Source of the DNA: Bedellia somnulentella
Taxonomy: Eukaryota; Arthropoda; Insecta; Lepidoptera; Bedelliidae
Assembly: GCA_963576735.1 (NCBI GenBank)
Contig: OY755178.1
Span: forward strand, 17,794,001 to 17,858,000
Direction of reading: 5' to 3'
DNA length: 64,000 nt
Part shown: positions 1 to 9,950 of the stretch, one piece after another
Position numbering within the stretch: position 1 is the stretch's first letter
How the letters are laid out: every line of letters begins with the position of its first letter
Position numbers and translations under genes: made by a program
The notes under the pieces: model-generated
Database searches by the model: none
Seen by the model: the letters and a program-made list of their open reading frames with translations, nothing else
Told to the model about the DNA's origin: nothing

Positions 1-2
1 TA

Positions 3-1193
3 CAGGGCGACATAGACACCGAAATCTACATGTCACAACCAGAGTGTTACGAACAGAATGGTCAGGTATGTCACCTACATAAGTCTATTTATGGGCTCAA
101 GCAGGCTAGCCGTCAGTGGAACCTGAAATTGAATAATGTGCTACTTAAAATTGGATTGATACGATCAAAAATAGATCCATGCATATATTATCTTGTAAAC
201 GGATCAATAATGTTTTTTATTGCAGTTTGGGTCGATGACTTTATGATTTTTACAAATTCTATAAAAAAGGCAACAGATATTAAGGAAAAGTTAAAAGAGG
301 AATTCTGCATGAAAGATCTGGGTGAGTTACAGCAATGTATTGGCATAAATATTAATAGAAATCGTGAGGCTGGTGAAATTATATTAGACCAAGAAAAATA
401 CATAAATCTAGTGTTAGAACGCTTTGGAATGTCGGAATGCAAGTCGGTTCGCACTCCAATAGAGGTAAATTCAAAATTTGATAAGAAACCTAAGGATGAA
501 GATAGCAATTTTCCATACAGGGAAGCGGTGGGTTGTCTGATATATCTGGCACAAGTAACAAGACCGGATATCACTTATGCAGTGAATAAATTGAGTCAGT
601 ACTGTAATGATCCAGGGATACAACATTGGCTTGGAGTAAAGAGGGTATTGAGGTACCTACAAGGAACTAAAAACTTTAAATTAACTTATAAGAGAGAAGA
701 CTCCAAAGAAATAACTGGGTATTGTGATGCAGACTGGGCCGGCGACTCACAGGATAGAAGATCATGCACCGGGTATGTTTTTATATTTCAAAATGCTTGC
801 ATATCTTGGAATTCCTGTAAACAACAGACAGTGGCACTTTCTACAGCAGAGGCTGAATATATGGCGATGGCTTCGGCGACCCAGGAGGCCCTGTGGCTTA
901 GACAACTACAAGCTGAACTTGGTCAAGGTGTGGACAGTGCGTTAACTATCTATATTGATAACCAAAGTGCATTAAGACTAGCGTCAACTGACTGTTATAA
1001 ACCTAAGACTAAACATATAGACATAAGGTTGCATTTTCTCAGAGAAAATATTGTTAATTCTAAAGTTATTTTTTTGTTTATAAATGGTTGTAAAATGATA
1101 GCTGACAATTTAACTAAGGGTGTTACTTTTGAAAAACATCTGTACTGTATTTCTAAAATGGGATTGCGTTCTAGAGGGAGTGTTAGTAAATAA
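3..1193 (+). CDS. copia-type (Ty1/copia) Pol, C-terminal part: reverse transcriptase and RNase H, truncated by window edge
   Basis: The reading frame is already open at base 3 and runs to a TAA at 1191-1193. It encodes the C-terminal half of a Ty1/copia polyprotein: a reverse transcriptase palm with the catalytic pair in WVDDFMIF, the family signature SIYGLKQASRQW just before it, then an RNase H domain (GYCDADWAGD, LSTAEAEYMA, IYIDNQSA, KHIDIRLHFLRE). In such elements this part copies genomic RNA into cDNA in cytoplasmic particles. Gag, protease and integrase lie off the left edge. There is no internal stop, so the copy may be young. The first Met in view (base 30) is not the real start. Confidence 0.9.
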   Translation, partial: QGDIDTEIYMSQPECYEQNGQVCHLHKSIYGLKQASRQWNLKLNNVLLKIGLIRSKIDPCIYYLVNGSIMFFIAVWVDDFMIFTNSIKKATDIKEKLKEEFCMKDLGELQQCIGININRNREAGEIILDQEKYINLVLERFGMSECKSVRTPIEVNSKFDKKPKDEDSNFPYREAVGCLIYLAQVTRPDITYAVNKLSQYCNDPGIQHWLGVKRVLRYLQGTKNFKLTYKREDSKEITGYCDADWAGDSQDRRSCTGYVFIFQNACISWNSCKQQTVALSTAEAEYMAMASATQEALWLRQLQAELGQGVDSALTIYIDNQSALRLASTDCYKPKTKHIDIRLHFLRENIVNSKVIFLFINGCKMIADNLTKGVTFEKHLYCISKMGLRSRGSVSK

Positions 1194-1338
1194 GAACGCA
1201 TCCATTTATATTTGCCAACTGGCAACATTGTATTATTGTCTTATGGCTACACTGTACTGTGAAGTGAAGTTGCATTAAATACTGTTGCGTGTAATGGTTG
1301 TCTAATTTATCTTATTATCAACCCTAAATATATCAACA
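1181..1338 (+). repeat. probable 3' LTR of the copia element
   Basis: A purine-rich stretch (agagggag) ends just before tgttagtaaa, and about 158 bp later the sequence tatcaaca closes a TGTT...AACA pair, the usual LTR ends. The LTR start overlaps the last codons of Pol, as in other compact copia elements. The 5' LTR is outside the window, so the boundary rests on these end motifs only. Confidence 0.6.
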
Positions 1339-1992
1339 CAAACCATTAGTCAAAAAAGTTAACTACTCAGGATTGGAGGGTTAAATAAGATGGCATTTTT
1401 TACATCACTGGTTCATTGCACAGGCAACAAATTGACCAATTGTTAAGTTTGACTATAGTTAAAAAAGACATCAAAAATGGATTTACGATTTAACTACTGG
1501 ACATTTAACTATAGTCAATGTAACAAATGGTTATATTTTTAACTCCGGATCAAAAAACTGGCCCTAAGTCGTATTAAACTATTTACTGTTAAGCTGGTCT
1601 TTTAATAATTTTGCATATATTCTACAATCGTTTTATTAATGAAGAACGATTAAATTAAATATACGATTGAAGCATCTCACGGAGGTTTCTATTAATATAG
1701 TATAAAAAAAAACTTTATTGAGTAGATAAAGCCTAATACATGTGAGAGACCACTATTTGTACATATATAAGAAATATATAGTGTCGGTTCGTACTGAGCG
1801 AGGCTATTAGTTTACACATATTTATTTATCTTTAGCACCTATAATAGACCTAGATCTATGATATAGGTACAGGTATAAAAATAAAACAAATCCATATAAA
1901 TTTTATCAGTATAGAGAAGTCAACATTGGCCGAATATATCAAAAGTTTTACTGGTGTTTCAATTTTGGGAAGGTATGACTTTTTATTTACAA
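1339..1992. other. intergenic, no gene seen
   Basis: AT-rich DNA without a convincing reading frame. Around 1450-1520 there is a loose inverted pair, tgactatagtta and taactatagtca, which may be a small decayed foldback element. Confidence 0.4.
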
Positions 1993-2914
1993 CTAGTGGA
2001 TTGGCCCAGCTTCGCGCGGGTAGCGTTGTTTTTTAAATATCTTAGGTTTCTTTTTTCAGTCACTGCTCAAGCATTGTGAAAATTAGCGCAATGTTTTCAA
2101 TTTATTAAATTTATAGCACTCCCTGAACATTGTAGTTTGGTGATTTTGAATGCGCTTTTATGAACGGTTCAGTATTTCCGTTTATTAGCAAATTTTTGAA
2201 TAAAACGCTATGAAGTATTTATAACAATCTAAAAAAGAAATCATTACGTGATGTAGTGTGCAATACTGGCGCCATCTAGTATGTAATATGTAAATTAGTA
2301 ACGATTTGGTTTTGGTCACGGACGCGATGGCTTATTTCATGTATAATTTCAACCGATTTCTATGATTCTTTTTTTATTGAATAGGTAGTAATGTTACCTT
2401 TTTTAAATTAGGGATGAATGAGAGTATTATAAACGTAAGAGTAAACAAATATAATCAGAATACTCTGAACTGCTAAGCTATCAGGAGTTACATGTGTTAT
2501 TGTGAGTCAACCATAAAAGATAGACATATACTGTTACGGTTTTTTTTAGACAATTTTATGAAGAATATTTCCGCCATACATGATTTCTATGTAAGTTTTA
2601 CCATTAAGGCTGCACACGCGACGGAAGCTTAAAAAATGGAGTAACTTCTCCCGTTTTCCCAAAATTCCCCTTCACTACCCTGCCCAGGAGTATGAAAAAT
2701 ATATGTGCCAAGTTTCGTAAAAATCCGTCGAGTAGTTTTTGTTTCCATAAGGAACATACAAACCGACAGACAGACAGACAGACAGGCAGACAAAAATTTT
2801 ACTGAATGCATTTTTGGCATCAGTATCGATCACTAATCCCCCCTTGATAGTTATTTAGAAAATATATTTCATGTACAGAATTGACCTCTCTACAGATTTA
2901 TTATAAGTATAGAT
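1993..2914 (+). mobile_element. interspersed repeat, family with second copy near 22-25 kb
   Basis: The stretch beginning ggattggcccagcttcgcg and ending ttattataagtatagat recurs, in two halves split by a LINE, at about 22.2-22.5 and 24.5-24.99 kb. It contains a (GACA)n run near 2766-2790 and codes for nothing. The class is not clear from the sequence; a non-autonomous element such as a Helitron-like or other DNA element is possible. Confidence 0.55.
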
Positions 2915-4207
2915 AAAATACTTTTCATATGGATTGTTTTTCAAATAGTTTTAAGGGAATGTCTCAATTATAAATGTATTTAATTGAAATGTTACAAAAT
3001 TGTATACGTGTAGTATTATTTCGAATAACATTAAAAACAAGTCGTTAATCGAATAAATAACAAGTTACTTTTTACATCCAGCATCCTAGCCTAAGTCTGG
3101 CGTGAAAGTTATTATAATACATAATATACGCGAAAGAAGAATAAAAGTTTATAGTGAAACTCTATTATTTGACTAACGTATTTAGTCTCAAACGTTTGAT
3201 TAGTCAAAACCCGACCTGAAATAGAAATGTGAGTAAAAAGCATGATAGGTAATTATATGCCCTGTTAATCTAGTTTGTTGCACGTAAAACCTAGCTTTAT
3301 TTATTCCATTTGTTATAATAATAATAATGTAAAGGAAATTAAACAATTTAGGTATTAAGCTACAGTTGTCGGATTCATTTAAATGTTAAATGAAAATCAA
3401 ACCAAATGAACAGTAATTACGGAAATAAGATACTTTATTTACTTACATCGACCTAAAAGTAAAACAACAAATCTTACAACATACAAGGAAAATGTGTACA
3501 TCCAAAATCCGAGGCCCGCATTAGTTTGAAAAATCTGCAAAAACGGTGACAGCAAGCAAAAACGCAAAGTTGAGGAAAGTTGCGAAACACCAACAGAGAT
3601 GCCCGCATAAAAACTTCCGAACAAACTTCCTCATCGATTAATGCTTCTCAGGAAAAAGGATTCGGTTAGATCCGTGAGGAAATCTCTTTGCGCAACTTTC
3701 TTCAAAGTTGCCATTCCCGATTTGAGTATTCCATTCCGTTATTACTACAAAGGTGGAGTAGGAAATAAACTTTTTTAATCTCTATTACATCTAAAAGCTT
3801 TATATCTAACTTTGTCGAGTCGGGACGGACTATGAATTTGTTAAGCGTATAGTTTGTAGCGGTTTAGAATAACACTACCTATTTATGTCCGTGTATTAGT
3901 AAAGTAATTGAATATATTAAAAATTAAACGTTTCTATGAATAAAATACAGCTATAAGGGCTCTTATATCGAAAAATAGAAGGGTCGACAGAGAAACAAAG
4001 GAACATTAGTGATGTTTTTCTGATCACATCATCCATCGGACACTTGACACCCTTTCAGCCCTAAATACGTACGACACTTGACGTGGGATAGTGCTATTCA
4101 AAGATTTTATACGGTGCTTATAACTGAATGCGGTTCCCAATCTATCGCCAGCGATCTTTTAAATCACCATCTTTTCTTCTTTAACCACCAAAAGTTGTAA
4201 GGAATCA
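2915..4207. other. intergenic, nothing recognised
   Basis: No frame longer than about 60 codons and no repeat shared with the rest of the window that I can see. It is AT-rich, with somewhat more GC around 3430-3720. Confidence 0.4.
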
Positions 4208-5058
4208 ATCCAAAGATCTTTTTGGAATTATAGCCCCATTCATACGTTATGTTGTGTAGTGTCGGCTTAGAATAGCACTACCCCATTTCTTCCGGTGGGT
4301 GTACGTATGAGGCGACTAACGGTATTGGGGCTATAAAGGGATTTTTGGGCGATGCGGAATTTTTAATTCCTTAGCTCTGGCTACCCCTTTTAGGGGTACC
4401 CCTTATAGCCGTGAGTATATGTATGTATGTAGTCCCATTCATACGTAAAGTTTAATCGCTAACTACTGATAACAGTGACAATATAGCCATAAGTCAGCAA
4501 GTTGTACTTAAAGATGTGAGTGGAATTAAACATTAATCTGCTCGACTCACAGATGTTGTTCCGCCAAAGGCTCGTCAAAGAGTGAGAGCCTTAGGGGATC
4601 ATTTGTCTGATTGTTCGTTTGACATAGCTGCAAGGGTGAAGGCACACTTAACACACATCTCTCTTGAGTGGTGTCTACAAACTAAATAGGTACGTGTAAA
4701 CGGTTGTGATTGTATCGTATTTGTCGTTTAATGTTGGGTTACATAGCACTATAACATCTCTTCGTATTGTTTTAGTACGAGGGTTTAGAAGAAATTTGAA
4801 GTTTTAAGAGATTTTTGGGCGATACGCTTTAGAAAGACATCAAAGACATGACTTATTGATATCATTATATTTTCTCCTTGAAAACCCTGATGTGGCTCAA
4901 GGAATAACGATGTTTACCTTATCACTTCTACTTCTATGGATCTATATTCACGTCTATGACTCTCAACAGGTAGACAAATCTTTGGAATTAGGAATTTACA
5001 GGCTAATTTAAGATATTACTTATCCTTTTAAAATAAACATTATTCTGCTGCAATGAAA
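4208..5058 (+). repeat. tandem duplication, unit 1 (unoccupied)
   Basis: The sequence from tccaaagatctttttgg to ctgcaatgaaagttg is repeated almost unchanged at 5148-7338. This first unit carries a shortened SINE-A (about 4252-4437) and a single TTAA where the second unit holds a piggyBac-like insertion. It has no convincing coding frame; short frames appear in both copies but are broken differently. Confidence 0.8.
4252..4437 (+). mobile_element. SINE-A copy with internal deletion
   Basis: It has the 5' motif tgtgtagtgtcggctta and the 3' motif gccgtgagtatatgtatg. About 60 bp between the box gggcgatgcgg and the 3' third are missing compared with the copy at 5186-5437. Confidence 0.8.
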
Positions 5059-5147
5059 GTTGTGTGGTTCGAACCCGCGACCTTTTATTTATGAGTAATA
5101 ATCCCCACATGAGGAATTCATGTCAAAAAACATTAAATTATCCAAAG
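5059..5147 (+). mobile_element. SINE-C fragment at the duplication junction
   Basis: The B-box-like ggttcgaacccgcgacc is followed by the SINE-C tail agtaataatccccacatgag. It sits exactly between the two duplicated units. Confidence 0.55.
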
Positions 5148-5185
5148 ATCTTTTTGGAATTATAGCCCCATTCATACGTTATGCT

Positions 5186-5437
5186 GTGTAGTGTCGGCTT
5201 AGAATAGCACTACCCCATTTCTTCCGGTGGGTGTACGTAAGAGGCGACTAACGGTATTGGGGCTATTAAGGGATTTTTGGGCGATGCGGTTGGAGACCCA
5301 TCACCAACAACCTTTATTTCACCATCTTACCCCACTCAACTTTCCAAAAGTGGCTGGGGAATTTCTAATTCGTTAGCTCTGGCTACCCCTTTTAGGGGTA
5401 CCCCTTATAGCCGTGAGTATATGTATGTATGTATGTT
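5186..5437 (+). mobile_element. SINE-A, near full length
   Basis: Complete SINE-A from tgtgtagtgtcggctta to gccgtgagtatatgtatg. It contains the conserved blocks gcgactaacggtattggggc, tttttgggcgatgcggttgg and ccaaaagtggctg. Confidence 0.85.
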
Positions 5438-5513
5438 ATACGTAAAGTAAAGTTTAATCGCTAACTACTGATAACAGTGACAATATAGCCACAAGTCAGC
5501 AAGTTGTACTTAA

Positions 5514-6786
5514 CCCTTTCCACGCCAAGAGTTTTAGTCAAAAACGTTCATCACACGCCACGGTAATAAACGCGGTTGATTTACTAGTGTTGGTCGATAT
5601 TGTCGATAACTATCGATCAGTTATCGATAATATCGATATTATCGATAACTGGAGACGGCGGTGCTCCTGCCAACCAATTAAATTCGTCATCTTCTCCCTA
5701 AAACAATAGTTGTAAATTACTCACAAAATTCTTATATTTTTAGTAACACGAAATAAAAAATAAAAATAAATTTGATAGGTAGTAAGTTTTTTTTTCTAAA
5801 GTTAATACATCTTTGTACCTAGGTATTAATTTCAATATTCCTATAAAAAAAATATACAAACACTATATTGTATCAGAGCAGAGTAACTACACTAGATTGA
5901 GATTGAAAACACTATATTGTATTATAATTTTTAATAACTTACCTGTTGATTATTTATGAACACTTCATCACTTTCAAATTCAACATCATCAGTTCCTTCT
6001 AAAATCCTTATCAACTCCTCTGCAGTGGTCATATTTCAATAAATATTAATTTACAATAATAATAACTCAACTTAGCAACGCAAAGATGATAACCCAGTAA
6101 ATAACATGATTTTGCAGGGTACTTCCATAATTTATCGATATCTCCTACCCTCATTGTACAGCACAAAAAAATAGTTCTAGAAATATCTATCGCCTCTGAC
6201 GTCACTTCCGTGTCTGATATATCAGACGTTGGCGTACGAGACTGATGCATGATCGTGTCGCTATAGTGTTGTGACATACCATGAAATTTACTGGATTCGA
6301 TACAAAACATAATTTGAAAATATATTAATTTCTCTGTGGTAAAACTTGGTAAAATTACGTCACACTAAAATTTTCTATGCCCAAAACAAAAACCTGTATA
6401 ATTTTGACATTTTTAGACGTTTCTTTTTAGAGTACCAGATTTCTGGCTTTGGCAGTAACATTGTAATGTAACATCACTAATGTCTGATATATCAGACATT
6501 GGCGCTGAGGGTTCAAATAAAAAAAGAGTCGGATTTAACTAATAAACACGGTTTTGTTTTTAATAATTTATTATTAAAATAACATTATAATACATTGTGA
6601 AATTGTTATTTTTGATTAACTAAAGTATAAACTGTCTGAAAATTTTATGCATATGTCGTCAGGTACTATAACGATAAGAAAAAATAGAGTTAAATTGGTA
6701 AGATTTATTTGTCTGATATATCAGACTTTGGCGGCGAGGGCACGAAACTTAAATGTCTAATATATCAGACTTTGGCGCTGAAAAGG
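5514..6786 (-). mobile_element. piggyBac-like element, non-autonomous
   Basis: Flanked on both sides by TTAA (5510-5513 and 6787-6790). The termini are imperfect inverted repeats, CCCTTTCCACGCCA on the left and TGGCGCTGAAAAGG on the right. The duplicated unit at 4.2-5.0 kb shows the same site with a single TTAA and no insert. The right half has four copies of a palindrome close to TCTGATATATCAGA followed by TTGGCG (near 6213, 6483, 6711 and 6754). A first transposase exon remains, but the catalytic part is missing. Confidence 0.8.
5943..6032 (-). pseudogene. first coding exon of a piggyBac-like transposase, remnant
   Basis: Starting at ATG 6032-6030, 30 codons read MTTAEELIRILEGTDD and on through a run of acidic residues, then meet a GTAAGT donor. 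An acidic, Leu/Ile-rich start (xxEELxxIL) is typical of the N-terminus of piggyBac transposases. No downstream exon with the DDD core is present, so the product cannot be active. Confidence 0.55.
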
Positions 6787-7504
6787 TTAAAGATGTGAGT
6801 TGAATTAAACATTAATCTGCTCGACTCACAGATGTTGTTCCGCCAAAGGCTCGTCAAAGAGTGAGAGCCTTAGGGGATCATTTGTCTGATTGTTCGTTTG
6901 ACATAGCTGCAAGGGTGAAGGCACACTTAACACACATCTCTCTTGAGTGGTGTCTACAAACTAAATAGGTACGTGTAAACGGTTGTGATTGTATCGTATT
7001 TGTCGTTTAATGTTGGGTTACATAGCACTATAACATCTCTTCGTATTGTTTTAGTACGAGGGTTTAGAAGAAATTTGAAGTTTTAAGAGATTTTTGGGCG
7101 ATACGCTTTAGAAAGACATCAAAGACATGACTTATTGATATCATTATTTCTCCTTGAAAGCCCTGATGTGGCTCAAGGAATAATGATGTTTACCTTATCA
7201 CTTCTACTTCTATGGATCTATATTCACGTCTATGACTCTCAAAAGGTAGACAAATCTTTGGAATTAGAAATTCACATGCTAATTAAGGATATTATTTATC
7301 CTTTTAAAATAAACATAATTCTGCTGCAATGAAAGTTGCCAACTGATTTAGTTATGCCCTACGTAAGACTATTATTTAGTTGGTGTTTTGATGGATATTA
7401 TTAAATTTACTGGAGGATTACTCTCCAAATTGCGAACAATAGTTACATCCGTATCTCTTCTAAACTTTATTAACAAGAATTTCTGTCTCGCTGTCAAACT
7501 GTTG

Positions 7505-7740
7505 CAAGTAAGCTGGCTTAGCGGGTGGCGTATTAGGCACCCAAGGTTCTAGGGATTTTTAAGTGGTTATTGGGCGATGTAGCTGAGGAATTGTTAATTC
7601 TGTCTCACTTGCACGAAACGAAGATTCGGATTTTGCTCAGTGAGTATACATGGTGATATTTGACGAACCCAGCGACACCTCCGTAGTTGTCGTTGCTTAC
7701 ATAGACTAGTAAGCGCCAATATTATTATTGTTCTATACTT
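7505..7740 (+). repeat. decayed SINE-A piece joined to another repeat
   Basis: Fragments such as tttttaagtggttattgggcg resemble SINE-A. The following stretch (ctcacttgcacgaaacgaag to cctccgtagttgtcgtt) recurs at 36015-36185, so it is a separate interspersed repeat. Confidence 0.45.
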
Positions 7741-7746
7741 ATGTTA

Positions 7747-8003
7747 TTAACATACATACATACATATTCTCATGGCTATAAATCCCAAGAAGGGGTAGCC
7801 AGAGCTAAGGAACTAGAAGTTTCTCAGCCACTTTTGGAAAGATGAGTGGGGAAAAGATGGCAAAATAAAGGCTGCTGGTGATGGGTCTCCAACCGCATCG
7901 CTCAAAAATCCCTTAAAAGCCCCAATACCGTTAGTCGCCTCTTACGTACACCCACCGGCAGAAATGGGGCAGTGTTATTCTAAGCCGACACTACACAGCA
8001 ATT
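7747..8003 (-). mobile_element. SINE-A, near full length
   Basis: Reverse orientation, from the catacatacat tail to agccgacactacacagca. Confidence 0.8.
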
Positions 8004-8499
8004 AACTTCGTTCAATATATTTAGTGGTTGAGGGATTAGATTTATTACTAGTAGTTTGAAGAGTTACGGAAGGTAGTATAATCTATGGTTTGAAGAGTAG
8101 GCTTTCTGAGCTCACAGGTTAAAGATACGAATCTAGCTGATCAAAAGTATGTTTGCGATGAACGCGTGCGATGCAATGTGTGTGCCATGTTTAACTTATA
8201 TACCTTTTCATTTTGATTTCAGTGATATTACTTTGAGTACCTGTCTATATAGATAAATTGGCAAAATCATCTAAAAAAAGAACGAAATAGTGTATCTGTA
8301 ACAAACAATTACTTATGTATACAACCGAAAAAATATAAATTTATAAGGCGTCGGCACCAAAATTTGTTCCATTCAGCATGTGTTAAAGAGAAATTAGCAG
8401 TCTGGTAATCTGTTTTTTTATAGTTGGACATATCATATATATATAGTAAACATTTTCGTATTTTTTACAAGCGTAACCTTTACGACATACTAGACCCTA

Positions 8500-8570
8500 C
8501 TTCATACTAGTCCCATTCCTTATTAAAGACAAAAACTTTGTGTCTAATAAGGAATGGGACTAGTATGAAG
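8500..8570. repeat. hairpin, about 30-bp arms
   Basis: ttcatactagtcccattcc (8501-8519) and its inverse ggaatgggactagtatgaa (8551-8569) are arms of a near-perfect hairpin around aaaaactttg. The right arm runs straight into an RTE 3' fragment. Confidence 0.75.
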
Positions 8571-8582
8571 TATAAAGAATAA

Positions 8583-8712
8583 AAAAGCAGGTATGAAAAG
8601 ATTGATGGATGTAAACGAAGCTAGAGAGGTTTGTCAGGATCGTAGGAAGTGGCGATGGATAGTCTCTGCCTACGCCAATGGGAATGGGCGTGAGTATGTA
8701 TGTATGTATGTT
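8583..8712 (+). mobile_element. RTE-type LINE, 3' end fragment
   Basis: It encodes [16 protein letters not shown] and the following conserved tail of the RTE reverse transcriptase, then ggcgtgagtatgtatgtatg. It is 5'-truncated. Confidence 0.75.
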
Positions 8713-8732
8713 GCGCCGTTTTCCACAATCGT

Positions 8733-8846
8733 AATCTGGTCCCCGGTACCACTTTTACGTGGGACGAGTTTACGTCTACAGTTTTCTTCAATAGCGATCT
8801 CGTCCCTGGGCCCACTTTAGAATGGGACAAGTTTACGCCTAACCCA
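8733..8846 (+). repeat. two diverged tandem repeats
   Basis: gtccccggtaccacttttac...gggacgagtttacg and gtccctgggcccactttag...gggacaagtttacg are two divergent copies of one unit of about 48 bp. Confidence 0.5.
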
Positions 8847-8889
8847 TTTCATTATAGGATGAGCCCTAAGAAAATGGTCAAAGATAATA

Positions 8890-8998
8890 AGTTGCGTAGT
8901 GTCGGCTTAGAATAGAACTACCCCAGTTCTTTCCATGGGTTTTTGTAAGAGCGACTAAGGATATTGATAGCCGAGAGTATATTGTGTATGAATGTACA
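8890..8998 (+). mobile_element. SINE-A, internally deleted
   Basis: Has the 5' motif gtagtgtcggcttagaat. The centre is missing and the tail is gccgagagtatattgtgtatg. Confidence 0.65.
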
Positions 8999-9164
8999 TA
9001 CATAAAATTACCGCTATAAACATCAAAAAGAGGTAGTTTAGCTAGAGCTATAATTTCTTAGAATTTATTGGGATTAGAGTGCAGCAAATATTTAAATATA
9101 CCCTGTAAGAGGGTGGCACATTTTGGGTAATTCATGAAAAAGAGCTGCAGTCTCCAATAAGTAC

Positions 9165-9950
9165 CTCTGCTGGTGTTAAGCAAGGATGCCATTTATTATT
9201 ATTTTGGTGGACAAAGTCATGAGAGCCTCAAGGTGTAAAGTGGGGCATGACTGTCTCGGAAGCCTGACATTATGTGGATGTCATTGTTATAATCTCGCTA
9301 CCCTAGCTAAAGGGCTAGCACTTCAAAACAAAATTTCAGAGCCTTTGAAAGCAAGCAGAATTCATGGGCCTTCAAATCAATAGACACAAAGCACTTGACA
9401 TGCGGATAAATCTTACAACCATAGAACCACTAAAGCTCTAAGATACACACCTAGAATCCACTCATAAGTGTTGTGTACTTCCGTAACCTAATCATGAGCC
9501 AGAAAGATGCCGACAAAATTTTTGAGAGGATAAGGAAGGCAAAAGAGGCCTATGCTCAAGTGAGGCCTGTCAGGAGTCAAACGTTTTTCTTGTCATATAA
9601 AGTTCTCCCTCATTGAATCTGTCTTTAATACTGTTCTGCTTTTTGTATGCAAAAGGAAACTGTGGAACCATGCCAGAAGACTTCAGTTGTAGCTGACATC
9701 ACACTTTGATAATGGTGGTGGATTGGGCACACATTTTGAATAGGACCCACAAACACTAGGCTTGCTTTGGAGTTTTTCTGGAGACGGCCAGACAGCATGC
9801 AAGCCTGTGAGCATCTTGTATATACTTGGCGGAGTTTAGAGAGCAAGCTGCAAAGGTGGGGATTAACAGGAGCACAGCCAAGAAAGTTGCTGAAGTCAGA
9901 AAGTTAAGGCTGGAGCTTGTGCAGGCTCTGTGCGCAACATTTTTTTTATT
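9165..9950 (+). pseudogene. decayed LINE reverse transcriptase, C-terminal half
   Basis: Shifting plus frames give recognisable pieces in order: a GVKQGC block near 9172-9190, a stretch around ERIRKAKEAYAQVRP near 9520-9570, and WIGHTF then ALEFFWRRPD near 9720-9790. Together they match the order of the region after the active site in RTE/CR1-like elements that end in an R-W-IGH-LR block. There are many stops and frameshifts, so this is dead. Confidence 0.5.

Larger units (their letters stand above)
5148..7338 (+). repeat. tandem duplication, unit 2 (interrupted by piggyBac-like element)
   Basis: Second copy of the 4208-5058 unit. It matches from tccaaagatctttttgg through a full SINE-A to agttgtacTTAA, is then broken by 1,273 bp, and resumes at TTAAagatgtgag to end at ctgcaatgaaagttg. 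Confidence 0.8.
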
